A model generated the notes under the pieces. It worked only from the letters and a program-made list of their open reading frames with translations. It did not search any database and was not told the DNA's origin. Shown here in pieces: positions 16,424-26,474 of a stretch of 64,000 bases of DNA. The stretch lies in assembly GCF_006717145.1 (NCBI RefSeq), contig NZ_VFQF01000001.1:248001-312000 (forward strand). The letters are read 5' to 3'. How positions within the stretch are numbered: position 1 is the stretch's first letter; each line of letters opens with the position of its first letter. Both the position numbers and the translations under genes were made by a program. This DNA is from Humibacillus xanthopallidus (GTDB lineage Bacteria > Actinomycetota > Actinomycetes > Actinomycetales > Dermatophilaceae).

Positions 16424-19400
16424 GTGTACGTCAAGAGCCTCACCCTGAAGGGCTTCAAGTCCTTCGCCTCGGCGACCCACCTGCGGCTCGAGCCCGGCAT
16501 CACCTGCATCGTGGGCCCCAACGGCTCCGGCAAGTCCAACGTCGTCGACGCGCTCGCGTGGGTCATGGGGGAGCAGGGCGCCAAGTCGCTGCGCGGCGGC
16601 AAGATGGAGGACGTCATCTTCGCCGGCACCTCCGGCCGAGCGCCGCTCGGCCGCGCCGAGGTCGCCCTGACGATCGACAACACCGACGGCGCGCTGCCGA
16701 TCGACTACACCGAGGTGACGATCGCCCGCACGATGTTCCGCAACGGCGGCTCCGACTACTCGATCAACGGCACGCCGTGCCGGCTGCTCGACGTGCAGGA
16801 GCTGCTGAGCGACAGCGGCATCGGCCGCGAGATGCACGTCATCGTCGGTCAGGGGCAGCTCGACACCGTGCTGCGAGCCACCCCGGAGGAGCGGCGCGGC
16901 TTCATCGAAGAGGCGGCCGGCGTCCTCAAGCACCGCAAGCGCAAGGAACGCGCGCTGCGCAAGCTCGAGACGATGGAGTCCAACCTCACCCGCGTGCAGG
17001 ACCTCACCGGTGAGATCCGCCGCCAGCTCGGCCCGCTCGGTCGGCAGGCCGAGACCGCTCGCAAGGCGGCGGTCATCCAGGCTGACGCCCGCGACGCCCG
17101 CCTCCGTCTGCTCGCCGACGACCTCGTGCAACTCACCTCGACCCTCGAGCAGGAGGTCGCCGACGAGTCGGCGCTCATCCAGCGCCGCACCGAGGTCGAG
17201 GCCGCGATGGCCGAGCTGGCAACCCGGCTCGCCTCCCTCGAGTCGGCCGCCGAGCAGGCCCGGCCCGCGCTGACCCGCGCCCAGGACGACTACGTCGCCG
17301 TGGGCCGTCTCGTCGAGCGGCTGGCCGCGACGCGCTCGCTCGCTGCCGAGCGGGTGCGGCTGCTCTCCGAGGACGACGAGCCCGAGCCCGCCGGCCAGTC
17401 CCGCGACCCCGAGCAGCTGCGGTCGCAGTCCGCCCAGGTGCGTGAGCAGGAGCAGGCCATCGTCGCCGAGATCGCCGCCGCCAAGACGGCCCTCGAGGAG
17501 GCGGTGCTGGCCCGCACCGCTGCCGAGCGCAGCCACGCCGAGGAGACCTCACGCCTCGCTCGAGCCGCGCGCGCCGCCGCTGACCGCCGCGAGGGGCTGG
17601 CCAAGCTCGGCGGCCAGGTCGGCGCCAAGGCGTCGCGCATCGAGGCGCGCGAGGCCGAGATCGGTCGGCTGCGGGCCACCGTGGAGCAGGGCCAGACCCG
17701 AGCGGCCGAGGCCGAACGCGAGTTCGCCCGGCTCGAGGCCAGCGTCGCCCAGGACGAGGAGGGCGAGGAGGGGCTCGACACCGCCTACGAGGAGGCCGCC
17801 GAGCGGCTCGACGCCGCCGAGGCGGAGCTCGCCCGCTGGAAGGAGGCCGAGGCCGCCGCCGAGCGGTCCCGCACCACGGCTGCCGCCCGCGTCGAGGCCC
17901 TCGAACTGAGCCTGCGCCGCAAGGACGGCGCCGCCGCGCTGCTCGCCGCCTCCGACGACGCCCACGAGATCCTCGGCTCGGTCGCCTCGCTCGTCACCGT
18001 CGAGGCTGGCCTTGAGAACGCTGTCGCCGCCGCGCTCGGCTCTGCGGCCGAGGCACTGGCGATCGGGTCGCTCGACGCCGCGGCGATGGCCCTGGGAGCC
18101 CTGCGCGACGACGACTCGGGCCAGGCCAGCCTTCTCGTCGCCGAGTCGGCCACCCCCGTCGACCCCGCCTCATGGCCGGCCCTGCCGGATGGGTCCCGAT
18201 GGGCCCGTGAGGTCGTCGAGTGCCCGGCGTCCGTGCGCCCGGCCGTCGAGCAGGTGCTCGAGCGGGTCGCGCTCGTGACGACCGACGCCGAGGCGATCGC
18301 CCTCGTGCGCGCGCACCCCGGACTGACCGCCGTCACCCGGGCCGGCGACGTCTACGCCCCCGGCACCGTGCGGGGCGGCAGCACCTCCGCGCCCAGCCTG
18401 CTCGAGCTGCAGGCCGCCCTCGAGGACGCCCAGACCCGCATGGCGGCGGCCACCCGTGACGGCGAGCAGGCCCGTTTCCGCGCGGCTGCGGCCGAGGCGA
18501 CTCGCGCCGAGCTCGCCGAGGCGGTCGAGGCGATCCTCGAGCGGCTCAACGAGAGTGATGCCCGGATGGCGGCGATCGCCGAGCGGCTCGGCTCGCTCGG
18601 ACAGGCCCTGCGCGCCGCGCGCGCCGAGGTGGAGCGCACCGAGAAGGCCATCGCCGATGCGAGCGCCGCCCTCGAGAGCGACCAGGCCGAGCACGCCGCA
18701 CTGCTCGAGCGACTCGAGGCCGCGAGCGGCGAGGGCGAGATCGAGGCCGACCCCTCGACCGCCGAGCGCGACCGCCTCGACGCCCTCGCCCGCGAGGCCC
18801 GCACGACCGAGACCGAGCTGCGCCTCGGCCTGCGCACCCGTGAGGAGCGGGCCCGCGCACTCAAGGACCGCGCCGACGCGCTCGAGCGCAGCGCCCGCCA
18901 CGAGGAGCAGACCCGGCAGCGCCTCGCCGAGAAGCAGGCCCGACGACGCCGCGAGGCCGCCGTCGCCGAGGCCGTGCGCACCGCCTCCACCTGGGCGCAC
19001 GACCTGCTGTCGCGCTCCGCCGAGGAGGCCGGTCGGGTCCGGGCCGCAGGCGAGGCCGCCCGCACCGAGCGCGACGCCGAGCTCGCCGTCGTGCGCCGTG
19101 ACCTCGCCGTCCTGCAGGCCGAGCTGCGCGAGCTCACCGACTCGGTCCACCGCGACGAGGTCGCCCGCACCCAGCAGCGCCTGCGTATCGAGCAGCTCGA
19201 GACCCGCGCGGTCGAGGAGCTCGGCATCGCCCCCGACGCGCTCGTCGAGGAGTTCGGCCCCGACCGCCCCGTTCCCTTCGTGCCCGACCCCGACGCCGAC
19301 CCTGCGGCCGAGCCGCCCGCCCCGGTGCCGTTCGTGCGTGACGCGCAGGAGAAGCGGCTTCGGGCCGCCGAGCGCAAGCTGGGCGCGCTGGGGCGCATCA

Positions 19401-20008
19401 ACCCCCTTGCGCTGGAGGAGTTCTCGGCCCTCGAGGAGCGGCACAAGTTCCTCACGGAGCAGCTCGAGGACCTGCGCAACAGTAAGCGCGACCTGCTCGA
19501 CATCGTCAAGGAGGTCGACGAGCGCGTCGAGAAGGTCTTCGCCGAGGCCTTCGCCGACACCGCGGTCCAGTTCGAGCGCGTCTTCCAGCGGCTCTTCCCC
19601 GGTGGTGAGGGGCGCCTCGTGCTCACCGATCCCGGCAACATGCTGACGACCGGGCTCGAGGTCGAGGCCCGCCCGCCGGGCAAGAAGATCAAGCGCCTGT
19701 CGCTGCTCTCCGGTGGCGAGCGCTCGCTCGTCGCGGTCGCGCTGCTCGTTGCCATCTTCAAGGCCAGGCCCTCGCCGTTCTACATCATGGACGAGGTGGA
19801 GGCGGCGCTCGACGACGCCAACCTCGGCCGTCTCATCACCCTCTTCGAGGAGCTGCGCGACAGCTCGCAGCTCATCGTCATCACGCACCAGAAGAAGACG
19901 ATGGAGATCGCCGACGCCCTCTACGGCGTCAGCATGCGTGGCGACGGCGTGACGACGGTCGTGTCCCAGCGCCTGCGCGACGTCGCCGACCAGCAGCAGC
20001 CGGCCTGA
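16424..20008 (+). CDS. smc: Chromosome segregation ATPase SMC
   Basis: 1194 residues, normal for bacterial SMC. Seen: Walker A GPNGSGKSN (~32-40), two long coiled-coil arms rich in Glu, Ala and Arg (~170-500 and ~660-1030), a hinge around 510-650 with GSVASLVTVEAG and APGTVRGGS, the ABC signature LSGGERS (~1094), and Walker B with D-loop YIMDEVEAALDD. SMC dimers with ScpA and ScpB extrude loops and organise the chromosome. The first residues (V)YVKSLTLKGFKSF fix the GTG start at 16424. The window octamer does not occur in its 3.6 kb. Confidence 0.97.
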   Translation: MYVKSLTLKGFKSFASATHLRLEPGITCIVGPNGSGKSNVVDALAWVMGEQGAKSLRGGKMEDVIFAGTSGRAPLGRAEVALTIDNTDGALPIDYTEVTIARTMFRNGGSDYSINGTPCRLLDVQELLSDSGIGREMHVIVGQGQLDTVLRATPEERRGFIEEAAGVLKHRKRKERALRKLETMESNLTRVQDLTGEIRRQLGPLGRQAETARKAAVIQADARDARLRLLADDLVQLTSTLEQEVADESALIQRRTEVEAAMAELATRLASLESAAEQARPALTRAQDDYVAVGRLVERLAATRSLAAERVRLLSEDDEPEPAGQSRDPEQLRSQSAQVREQEQAIVAEIAAAKTALEEAVLARTAAERSHAEETSRLARAARAAADRREGLAKLGGQVGAKASRIEAREAEIGRLRATVEQGQTRAAEAEREFARLEASVAQDEEGEEGLDTAYEEAAERLDAAEAELARWKEAEAAAERSRTTAAARVEALELSLRRKDGAAALLAASDDAHEILGSVASLVTVEAGLENAVAAALGSAAEALAIGSLDAAAMALGALRDDDSGQASLLVAESATPVDPASWPALPDGSRWAREVVECPASVRPAVEQVLERVALVTTDAEAIALVRAHPGLTAVTRAGDVYAPGTVRGGSTSAPSLLELQAALEDAQTRMAAATRDGEQARFRAAAAEATRAELAEAVEAILERLNESDARMAAIAERLGSLGQALRAARAEVERTEKAIADASAALESDQAEHAALLERLEAASGEGEIEADPSTAERDRLDALAREARTTETELRLGLRTREERARALKDRADALERSARHEEQTRQRLAEKQARRRREAAVAEAVRTASTWAHDLLSRSAEEAGRVRAAGEAARTERDAELAVVRRDLAVLQAELRELTDSVHRDEVARTQQRLRIEQLETRAVEELGIAPDALVEEFGPDRPVPFVPDPDADPAAEPPAPVPFVRDAQEKRLRAAERKLGALGRINPLALEEFSALEERHKFLTEQLEDLRNSKRDLLDIVKEVDERVEKVFAEAFADTAVQFERVFQRLFPGGEGRLVLTDPGNMLTTGLEVEARPPGKKIKRLSLLSGGERSLVAVALLVAIFKARPSPFYIMDEVEAALDDANLGRLITLFEELRDSSQLIVITHQKKTMEIADALYGVSMRGDGVTTVVSQRLRDVADQQQPA

Positions 20009-20144
20009 CGGCATACCCCCGCGCGGTTGTGGCTGCGGTTGGACGTGGGGGTGGACCCGGTGGCGGGAGGGGACACGCCAGGCGTCGACGCCAGTCACTC
20101 TGATGTGTTTGCGTCACACAGGTCACATGCGTCACTCTGTTCAC

Positions 20145-20330
20145 ATGGCTCTCCTGGTCATTGCGATGCTCGTCATCATCGGTCTCGGTGTGGCGGTCGT
20201 CGGCGTCGTCGCGGTGCCCGCGCACCGCGATGGCCGGGACCTGCTCACCACCAAGGGGGAAGGGGTCGCTCGGTCCGCGCAGCAGCGGGCCGCTGCCCTC
20301 GGTCGAAGCACGCGCGCACGCACGCCGTGA
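20145..20330 (+). CDS. Small single-pass membrane protein
   Basis: About 61 residues: a hydrophobic helix (LLVIAMLVIIGLGVAVVGVVAV, ~3-24) followed by a basic, polar tail. The start is uncertain; ATG codons at 20103, 20127 and 20145 are in frame, and the last gives the helix right at the N-terminus. Short proteins of this kind commonly lie between smc and ftsY in relatives. No function is recognised. Confidence 0.55.
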   Translation: MALLVIAMLVIIGLGVAVVGVVAVPAHRDGRDLLTTKGEGVARSAQQRAAALGRSTRARTP

Positions 20331-20446
20331 GCTCGGGCTGACCGCCTGCCCAAACCCTCGACCACCGGCCTGCCCGGTGGTCGAGCCGCGTCTCCGCCGC
20401 GCCCGAGGCGGTATGCCGTCCCGCGGGGGACCGCGGGCCAGCGTGG

Positions 20447-20460
20447 TTGGATGGGCGGCG
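20447..20460 (+). promoter_or_regulatory. Possible -10 box of a leaderless ftsY transcript
   Basis: TTGGAT (20447-20452) ends 7 nt before the GTG at 20460. It departs from TANNNT at the second base, so the call is weaker. An octamer copy lies just upstream at 20411-20418. Confidence 0.35.
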
Positions 20461-21671
20461 TGGAGAACGTGTGGATCTACGTCATCATCGGGGTCGTCAT
20501 CCTCGCGGGGGCCATCGCCTACGGCGTGAACCTCACCCGCGGGCGCGGCGGAGACACCCGCACCCTCGACCGTGAGGCGCCGAGCGCACCCGGGCTGCCC
20601 GGAGAGGACCTCGACCGCAGGCCGCCCGCGGCCACCGACACGGTGGCACCACCGAAGGCGCCGGGCACCGCGGCCGAGGTGGAGACCGCCGGCCCGCAGG
20701 CCCCGCCGGCGCCGACCGAGCCGGCCGCACCGACCATCGAGCGCCCGGAGTCCGCCCGGGGACGCCTAGCCCGCCTGCGCGCCCGGCTCGCCCGCTCCAA
20801 CAGCGCGCTCGGCAAGGGACTGCTCGCCCTCCTGTCACGCGGCAAGCTCGACGAGGAGGCATGGGAGGAGGTCGAGGACACCCTCATCGCCTCCGACCTC
20901 GGCGTCGAGGCGACGACCGAGCTCGTCGACTCGCTGCGCCTGCGCGTCAAGGTCGACGGCACCACCGATGAGGCGACCGTGCGCGAGTGGCTGCGCGAGG
21001 ACCTCCTGAAGCTCGTCCAGCCCGACATGGACCGCCGCATCGCCAGCAGCCGGGTCGGTGACCGGCCCGCCGTCGTGCTGGTCGTCGGGGTCAACGGCAC
21101 GGGCAAGACGACGACCGTCGGCAAGCTCGCCCGCGTGCTCGTCGCCGAGGACCGAGAGGTGCTGCTCGGCGCGGCCGACACCTTCCGCGCGGCGGCGGCC
21201 GACCAGCTCGAGACGTGGGGCGCCCGCGTGGGCGTCGTCACGGTGCGCTCCGACAAGGACGGCGCCGACCCTGCGGCGGTGGCTTTCGACGCGGTCAAGG
21301 CCGGCATCGAGGAGGAGGTCGACGTCGTCATCATCGACACGGCGGGGCGCCTGCACAACAAGGTCGACCTCATGAACGAGCTCGGCAAGGTCAAGCGCGT
21401 CATCGAGAAGCAGAGCCCGATCGACGAGGTGCTGCTCGTCCTCGACGCGACGACGGGACAGAACGGCCTGCAGCAGGCCAAGGTCTTCGCCCAGGCGGTC
21501 GACGTCACCGGCATCGTGCTCACCAAGCTCGACGGCACCGCCAAGGGCGGCATCGTCGTGGCGGTGCAGCGCCAGCTCGGGGTGCCGGTCAAGCTCGTCG
21601 GCCTCGGAGAGGGCCCTGACGACCTTGCGCCGTTCGACGCCGAGGCCTTCGTCGACGCGATCATCGCCTAA
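20460..21671 (+). CDS. ftsY: Signal recognition particle receptor FtsY
   Basis: 403 residues. An N-terminal membrane helix (IYVIIGVVILAGAIAYGV, ~5-22) is followed by an acidic/proline-rich linker and the NG GTPase domain. Motifs: GVNGTGKTTTVGKL (G1, ~213), DTFRAAAADQL, DTAGRL (G3), TKLDGTAKGG (G4) and GLGEGPDDLAPFD at the end. It docks ribosome-SRP complexes at the membrane, working with Ffh encoded at 26474. An in-frame ATG lies 9 bases upstream, but the GTG at 20460 fits the -10 spacing better. The gene has its own terminator at 21778-21821. Confidence 0.96.
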   Translation: MENVWIYVIIGVVILAGAIAYGVNLTRGRGGDTRTLDREAPSAPGLPGEDLDRRPPAATDTVAPPKAPGTAAEVETAGPQAPPAPTEPAAPTIERPESARGRLARLRARLARSNSALGKGLLALLSRGKLDEEAWEEVEDTLIASDLGVEATTELVDSLRLRVKVDGTTDEATVREWLREDLLKLVQPDMDRRIASSRVGDRPAVVLVVGVNGTGKTTTVGKLARVLVAEDREVLLGAADTFRAAAADQLETWGARVGVVTVRSDKDGADPAAVAFDAVKAGIEEEVDVVIIDTAGRLHNKVDLMNELGKVKRVIEKQSPIDEVLLVLDATTGQNGLQQAKVFAQAVDVTGIVLTKLDGTAKGGIVVAVQRQLGVPVKLVGLGEGPDDLAPFDAEAFVDAIIA

Positions 21672-21705
21672 CCGCTCCGAGGTGGTCGCCCAAGGCCCCT
21701 CTCGC

Positions 21706-21749
21706 GGGCCGCTCACGGGCCGGTCACGGGCTGCTCACGGGCCTCTCAC
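21706..21749 (+). repeat. Four tandem 11-bp repeats downstream of ftsY
   Basis: Consecutive units GGGCCGCTCAC, GGGCCGGTCAC, GGGCTGCTCAC and GGGCCTCTCAC. The 11-bp period is close to one helical turn, so all units face the same side of DNA. They lie between the ftsY stop and its terminator. Confidence 0.8.
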
Positions 21750-21777
21750 GGCCCATCGAGCGCTCACAGCGGACGTC

Positions 21778-21821
21778 CAGCGGGCGCCCAGACGGCCGCC
21801 TGGCCGACCGGGCGCCCGCTG
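21778..21821 (+). terminator. Terminator of ftsY
   Basis: CAGCGGGCGCCC (21778-21789) pairs perfectly over 12 bases with GGGCGCCCGCTG (21810-21821) across a 20-base loop. It lies between ftsY and the ammonium transporter operon. Confidence 0.75.
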
Positions 21822-21855
21822 TCGCACTTCCAGCAGGCGGACGTGCTCCGTGCGT

Positions 21856-21902
21856 GAAACCATCCGCTTACACCGCCTCGACGTTGTTAGCACGCCCGTA
21901 AC
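21856..21902 (+). promoter_or_regulatory. Possible GlnR-type boxes upstream of amtB
   Basis: GAAAC-N6-CTTAC at 21856-21871 and GTTAG-N6-CGTAAC at 21886-21902 resemble the spaced half-sites (GTNAC and GAAAC, 6 bases apart) known for actinobacterial GlnR, which controls amtB-glnK-glnD. The match is partial and judged by eye. Confidence 0.35.
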
Positions 21903-21935
21903 AATCAGCGTGATCGCCGGAAATTTGCCGCGTCC

Positions 21936-23752
<1,817 letters not shown>

Positions 23753-23813
23753 GCGCCGACGCACCGCTCGACACACCAACACAACAGCTACCAGGGGACG
23801 GCGAGAATCTGAC

Positions 23814-26174
23814 ATGACGGATGTGACCTCACGACGTCTGGACCTCGCCGGCACCCGAACCTTCGCGACGCCCGGCGCGGGCCAGACCCGCCGCCGGGCG
23901 CTCGCGGACTTCGGCTTCGGGTGGCTCCAGGAGCTCTGGCGCGAGGCCTGTGCGGGCCGGCGCCACGAGGGTGTCGCCCTCGCCGCGGTGGGTTCGCTCG
24001 CCCGCGGCGACGGCGGCCCCCTCAGCGACTACGACCTCGTGCTCGTGCACCACCCGCGAGGCCTCTCCGGCAAGGAGGTCGGCGCCTTCGCCGACAAGCT
24101 CTGGTATCCCATCTGGGACGCCGGGGTCCGCCTCGACCACAGCGTCCGCACCGTCGCCGACTGTCGCGCCGTCGCCTCGGACGACCTCTCGGCAGCGGTC
24201 GGTCTGCTCGACCTCACCCACGTGGCCGGTGACGCCGACGTCGTCAACGCGGCCCGCTCCACGGTCGCGCACGACTGGCGGGCCAACGCCCGCACCCGGC
24301 TCGGCGAGATGCACGAGTCCGTCGTCCAGCGGCACGCCCGCCAGGGCGACCTCGCCCACCTCATCGAGCCCGACCTCAAGGAGGCCCACGGCGGCCTGCG
24401 CGACATGTCCGTCCTGCGGGCCCTCACGGCCGCCTGGCTCACCGACCGCCCCCACGGCGACGTCGACGAGGCCTACGAGCGCATCCTCGACGTGCGCGAC
24501 GCGATCCACGTCGTCACCGGCCGTGGCCGGGACCGCCTGACCCGCGACGACCAGGACGCCTGCGCCGCACTGCTCGGCTACACCGACTCCGACGACCTGC
24601 TCACCGACCTGTCGACCTCGGCCCGCACCATCGCGTATGCCGTCGACAGCACCGTCCGCCGCGCCATGCAGTCCCAGCGGGCTCGCACCCTGCGCGTCGG
24701 CCCGCGCCGGCCGCAGCTCGCACCCCTCGGCTACGGCCTCTACCGCCACGACGGCGAGGCCGTGCTGGGCCCGTCGGCCGACCTGTCGTCCGACCCGATC
24801 ATCCCGCTGCGCGCGGCGGTCGTGGCGGCACGCGGCGGCATACCGCTCTCACCGACGACCCTGAAGAACCTCGCCGCCCAGTCGCCGACCCTGCCGGAGC
24901 CGTGGCCGGAGGTGGCACGCAACCTCTTCGCCGACCTGCTGGCGGCCGGGCCCGGCCTCGTCACGGTGTGGGAGGGGCTCGACCTGGCCGGCGTCGTGGA
25001 GCGGTGGATCCCTGAGTGGACCGCCGTCCGTAGCCGGCCCCAGCGCAACGCCGTGCACCGGCACACCGTCGACCGCCACCTCATCGAGACGGTCGTCGCC
25101 GCGAGCGGCATGGTGCGCGACGTCTCGCGCCCCGACCTGCTCATGCTCGCCTCCGTCCTGCACGACATCGGAAAGGTGCCCGGCTCCCGCGACCACGCGG
25201 TGACCGGCGCCGAGATCTCCGACGGCGTGCTGCGCCGGATGGGGGTGTCCGAGCCCGACCGCACCGTCATCGTGCGGCTCGTGCGCGAGCACCTCACCCT
25301 CGTCGACCTCGCCACCCGCCGCGACCCCGAGGACCCGGCGACCATCGCCGCGCTGTCCGAGGCCGTCGACGGCTCGGTGCACACGCTCGACCTCCTGCGC
25401 GCCCTCACCGAGGCGGACGCGTCAGCCGCCGGCCCGAAGGCCTGGAGCGACTGGCGAGCCGGTCTCGTCACGCGTCTCTACACGGCCTGCCGGGCGGCCC
25501 TCATCGCCCAGTCCGAAGGAGAGGGGGCTCTCGTCGTGGAACCGATCGAGACCCTGCCGCTCTCCGAGGAGGCCCTCGACCGGGTCGCCTCCGGGGAGCC
25601 CTACGTCACCGTGTCATCGCTCGGTGGCGCCCACCGCATCGACATCATCGCCCGCGACCGCGCCGGCCTCTTCGCCGACACCGCTGGCCTGCTCGCCGCC
25701 CACGGCTTCATCGTGCGCTCGGCGATCGTCCGTACCCTCGACGGCCTCGCGGTCAACGAGTGGTGGGTCGACTCGCCGGGCGGCGAGACGCCGCTGCCCG
25801 AGATCATCTCGCGCGACCTGTCGCGCGTCGCCGCCGGCGACCGCTCGCCGCTGGGCAAGCTCCAGCGCCGCAAGTCAGGCGGCGTGCGCAGCCCCGGCTC
25901 GGGTTCGGTCGACTCCGCCCGCGCCATGGTGATCAGTAGCGCCTCCGACACCGCGACCGTCATCGAGGTGCGCGCGACCGACCGTCCCGGGCTGCTCCAG
26001 GACATCGGCATGACGCTCGCCCGCGCCTCGTTGTCCGTGCGGTCGGCGCACATCGCGACGTATGCCGGCCAGACCCTCGACACGTTCTACGTGACCGAGT
26101 TCGGTGGCGGGCAGCTCGCTCCGGCCCGGGCCGCCCAGGCCGTCGCGATGATCATCGACACCTGCGACGGCTGA
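23814..26174 (+). CDS. glnD: [Protein-PII] uridylyl/adenylyltransferase GlnD
   Basis: 786 residues. Order of domains: nucleotidyltransferase with GSLARGDGGPLSDYD (~59-73), a PII-uridylyltransferase helical region (HLIEPDLKEAHGGLRDM), an HD phosphohydrolase domain with HRHTVDRHL and SVLHDIGKVPGSRDHA (~415-465), then two ACT domains (~598-670 and ~712-780). It modifies and demodifies PII Tyr51 in response to nitrogen. In actinobacteria the known reaction is adenylylation. The upstream frame overlaps glnK, so the ATG at 23814 is used. Three octamer copies are read as TAT GCC (24635, 26060) and GGC ATA (24837). Confidence 0.94.
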   Translation: MTDVTSRRLDLAGTRTFATPGAGQTRRRALADFGFGWLQELWREACAGRRHEGVALAAVGSLARGDGGPLSDYDLVLVHHPRGLSGKEVGAFADKLWYPIWDAGVRLDHSVRTVADCRAVASDDLSAAVGLLDLTHVAGDADVVNAARSTVAHDWRANARTRLGEMHESVVQRHARQGDLAHLIEPDLKEAHGGLRDMSVLRALTAAWLTDRPHGDVDEAYERILDVRDAIHVVTGRGRDRLTRDDQDACAALLGYTDSDDLLTDLSTSARTIAYAVDSTVRRAMQSQRARTLRVGPRRPQLAPLGYGLYRHDGEAVLGPSADLSSDPIIPLRAAVVAARGGIPLSPTTLKNLAAQSPTLPEPWPEVARNLFADLLAAGPGLVTVWEGLDLAGVVERWIPEWTAVRSRPQRNAVHRHTVDRHLIETVVAASGMVRDVSRPDLLMLASVLHDIGKVPGSRDHAVTGAEISDGVLRRMGVSEPDRTVIVRLVREHLTLVDLATRRDPEDPATIAALSEAVDGSVHTLDLLRALTEADASAAGPKAWSDWRAGLVTRLYTACRAALIAQSEGEGALVVEPIETLPLSEEALDRVASGEPYVTVSSLGGAHRIDIIARDRAGLFADTAGLLAAHGFIVRSAIVRTLDGLAVNEWWVDSPGGETPLPEIISRDLSRVAAGDRSPLGKLQRRKSGGVRSPGSGSVDSARAMVISSASDTATVIEVRATDRPGLLQDIGMTLARASLSVRSAHIATYAGQTLDTFYVTEFGGGQLAPARAAQAVAMIIDTCDG

Positions 26175-26236
26175 CCACCCCGCTCCACCCACTCCCCGGA
26201 CCTCTTCCCGCCCGGACCTCCCCGTACCGACCTCCT

Positions 26237-26284
26237 CGGTCGATGTCTTTCCGCGAGCCCTTGCCCGCGGAAATACATCGACCG
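26237..26284. terminator. Long hairpin after glnD, probable terminator
   Basis: A 19-base arm (26237-26255, starting CGGTCGATGT) pairs with 26266-26284 with a single mismatch across a 10-base loop. It lies 63 bases after the glnD stop in a 299-bp gap, and could be a terminator or a structured RNA element. Confidence 0.55.
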
Positions 26285-26322
26285 GGAGCGAGGGGGCGGG
26301 AGCCGGGGGCGCCCGGAGCGAG

Positions 26323-26370
26323 GGGCGGCCGGTAGCGAGGGCGGCCGGTAGCGAGGGCGGCCGGGGGCGA
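26323..26370 (+). repeat. Three 16-bp G-rich tandem repeats upstream of ffh
   Basis: Two identical units GGGCGGCCGGTAGCGA and a third with GGGG replacing GTAG, in a strongly purine-rich strand (26280-26400) made almost wholly of G, C and single A. Together with the hairpin it fills the gap between glnD and ffh; no gene is seen there. Confidence 0.75.
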
Positions 26371-26461
26371 GGGGGTGAGCGGGGAGCGGGGGGGCGGCCG
26401 GACGGCATACGGCATCGGGTCCGAGGAGTGCGCCCGAGTCGGAGCAGGGCGCGGGAGCGGA

Positions 26462-26474
26462 TAGCCTTGCCGGG
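26462..26474 (+). promoter_or_regulatory. -10 box of a leaderless ffh transcript
   Basis: TAGCCT (26462-26467) ends 6 nt before the GTG at 26474. There is no ribosome binding site. Confidence 0.6.
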
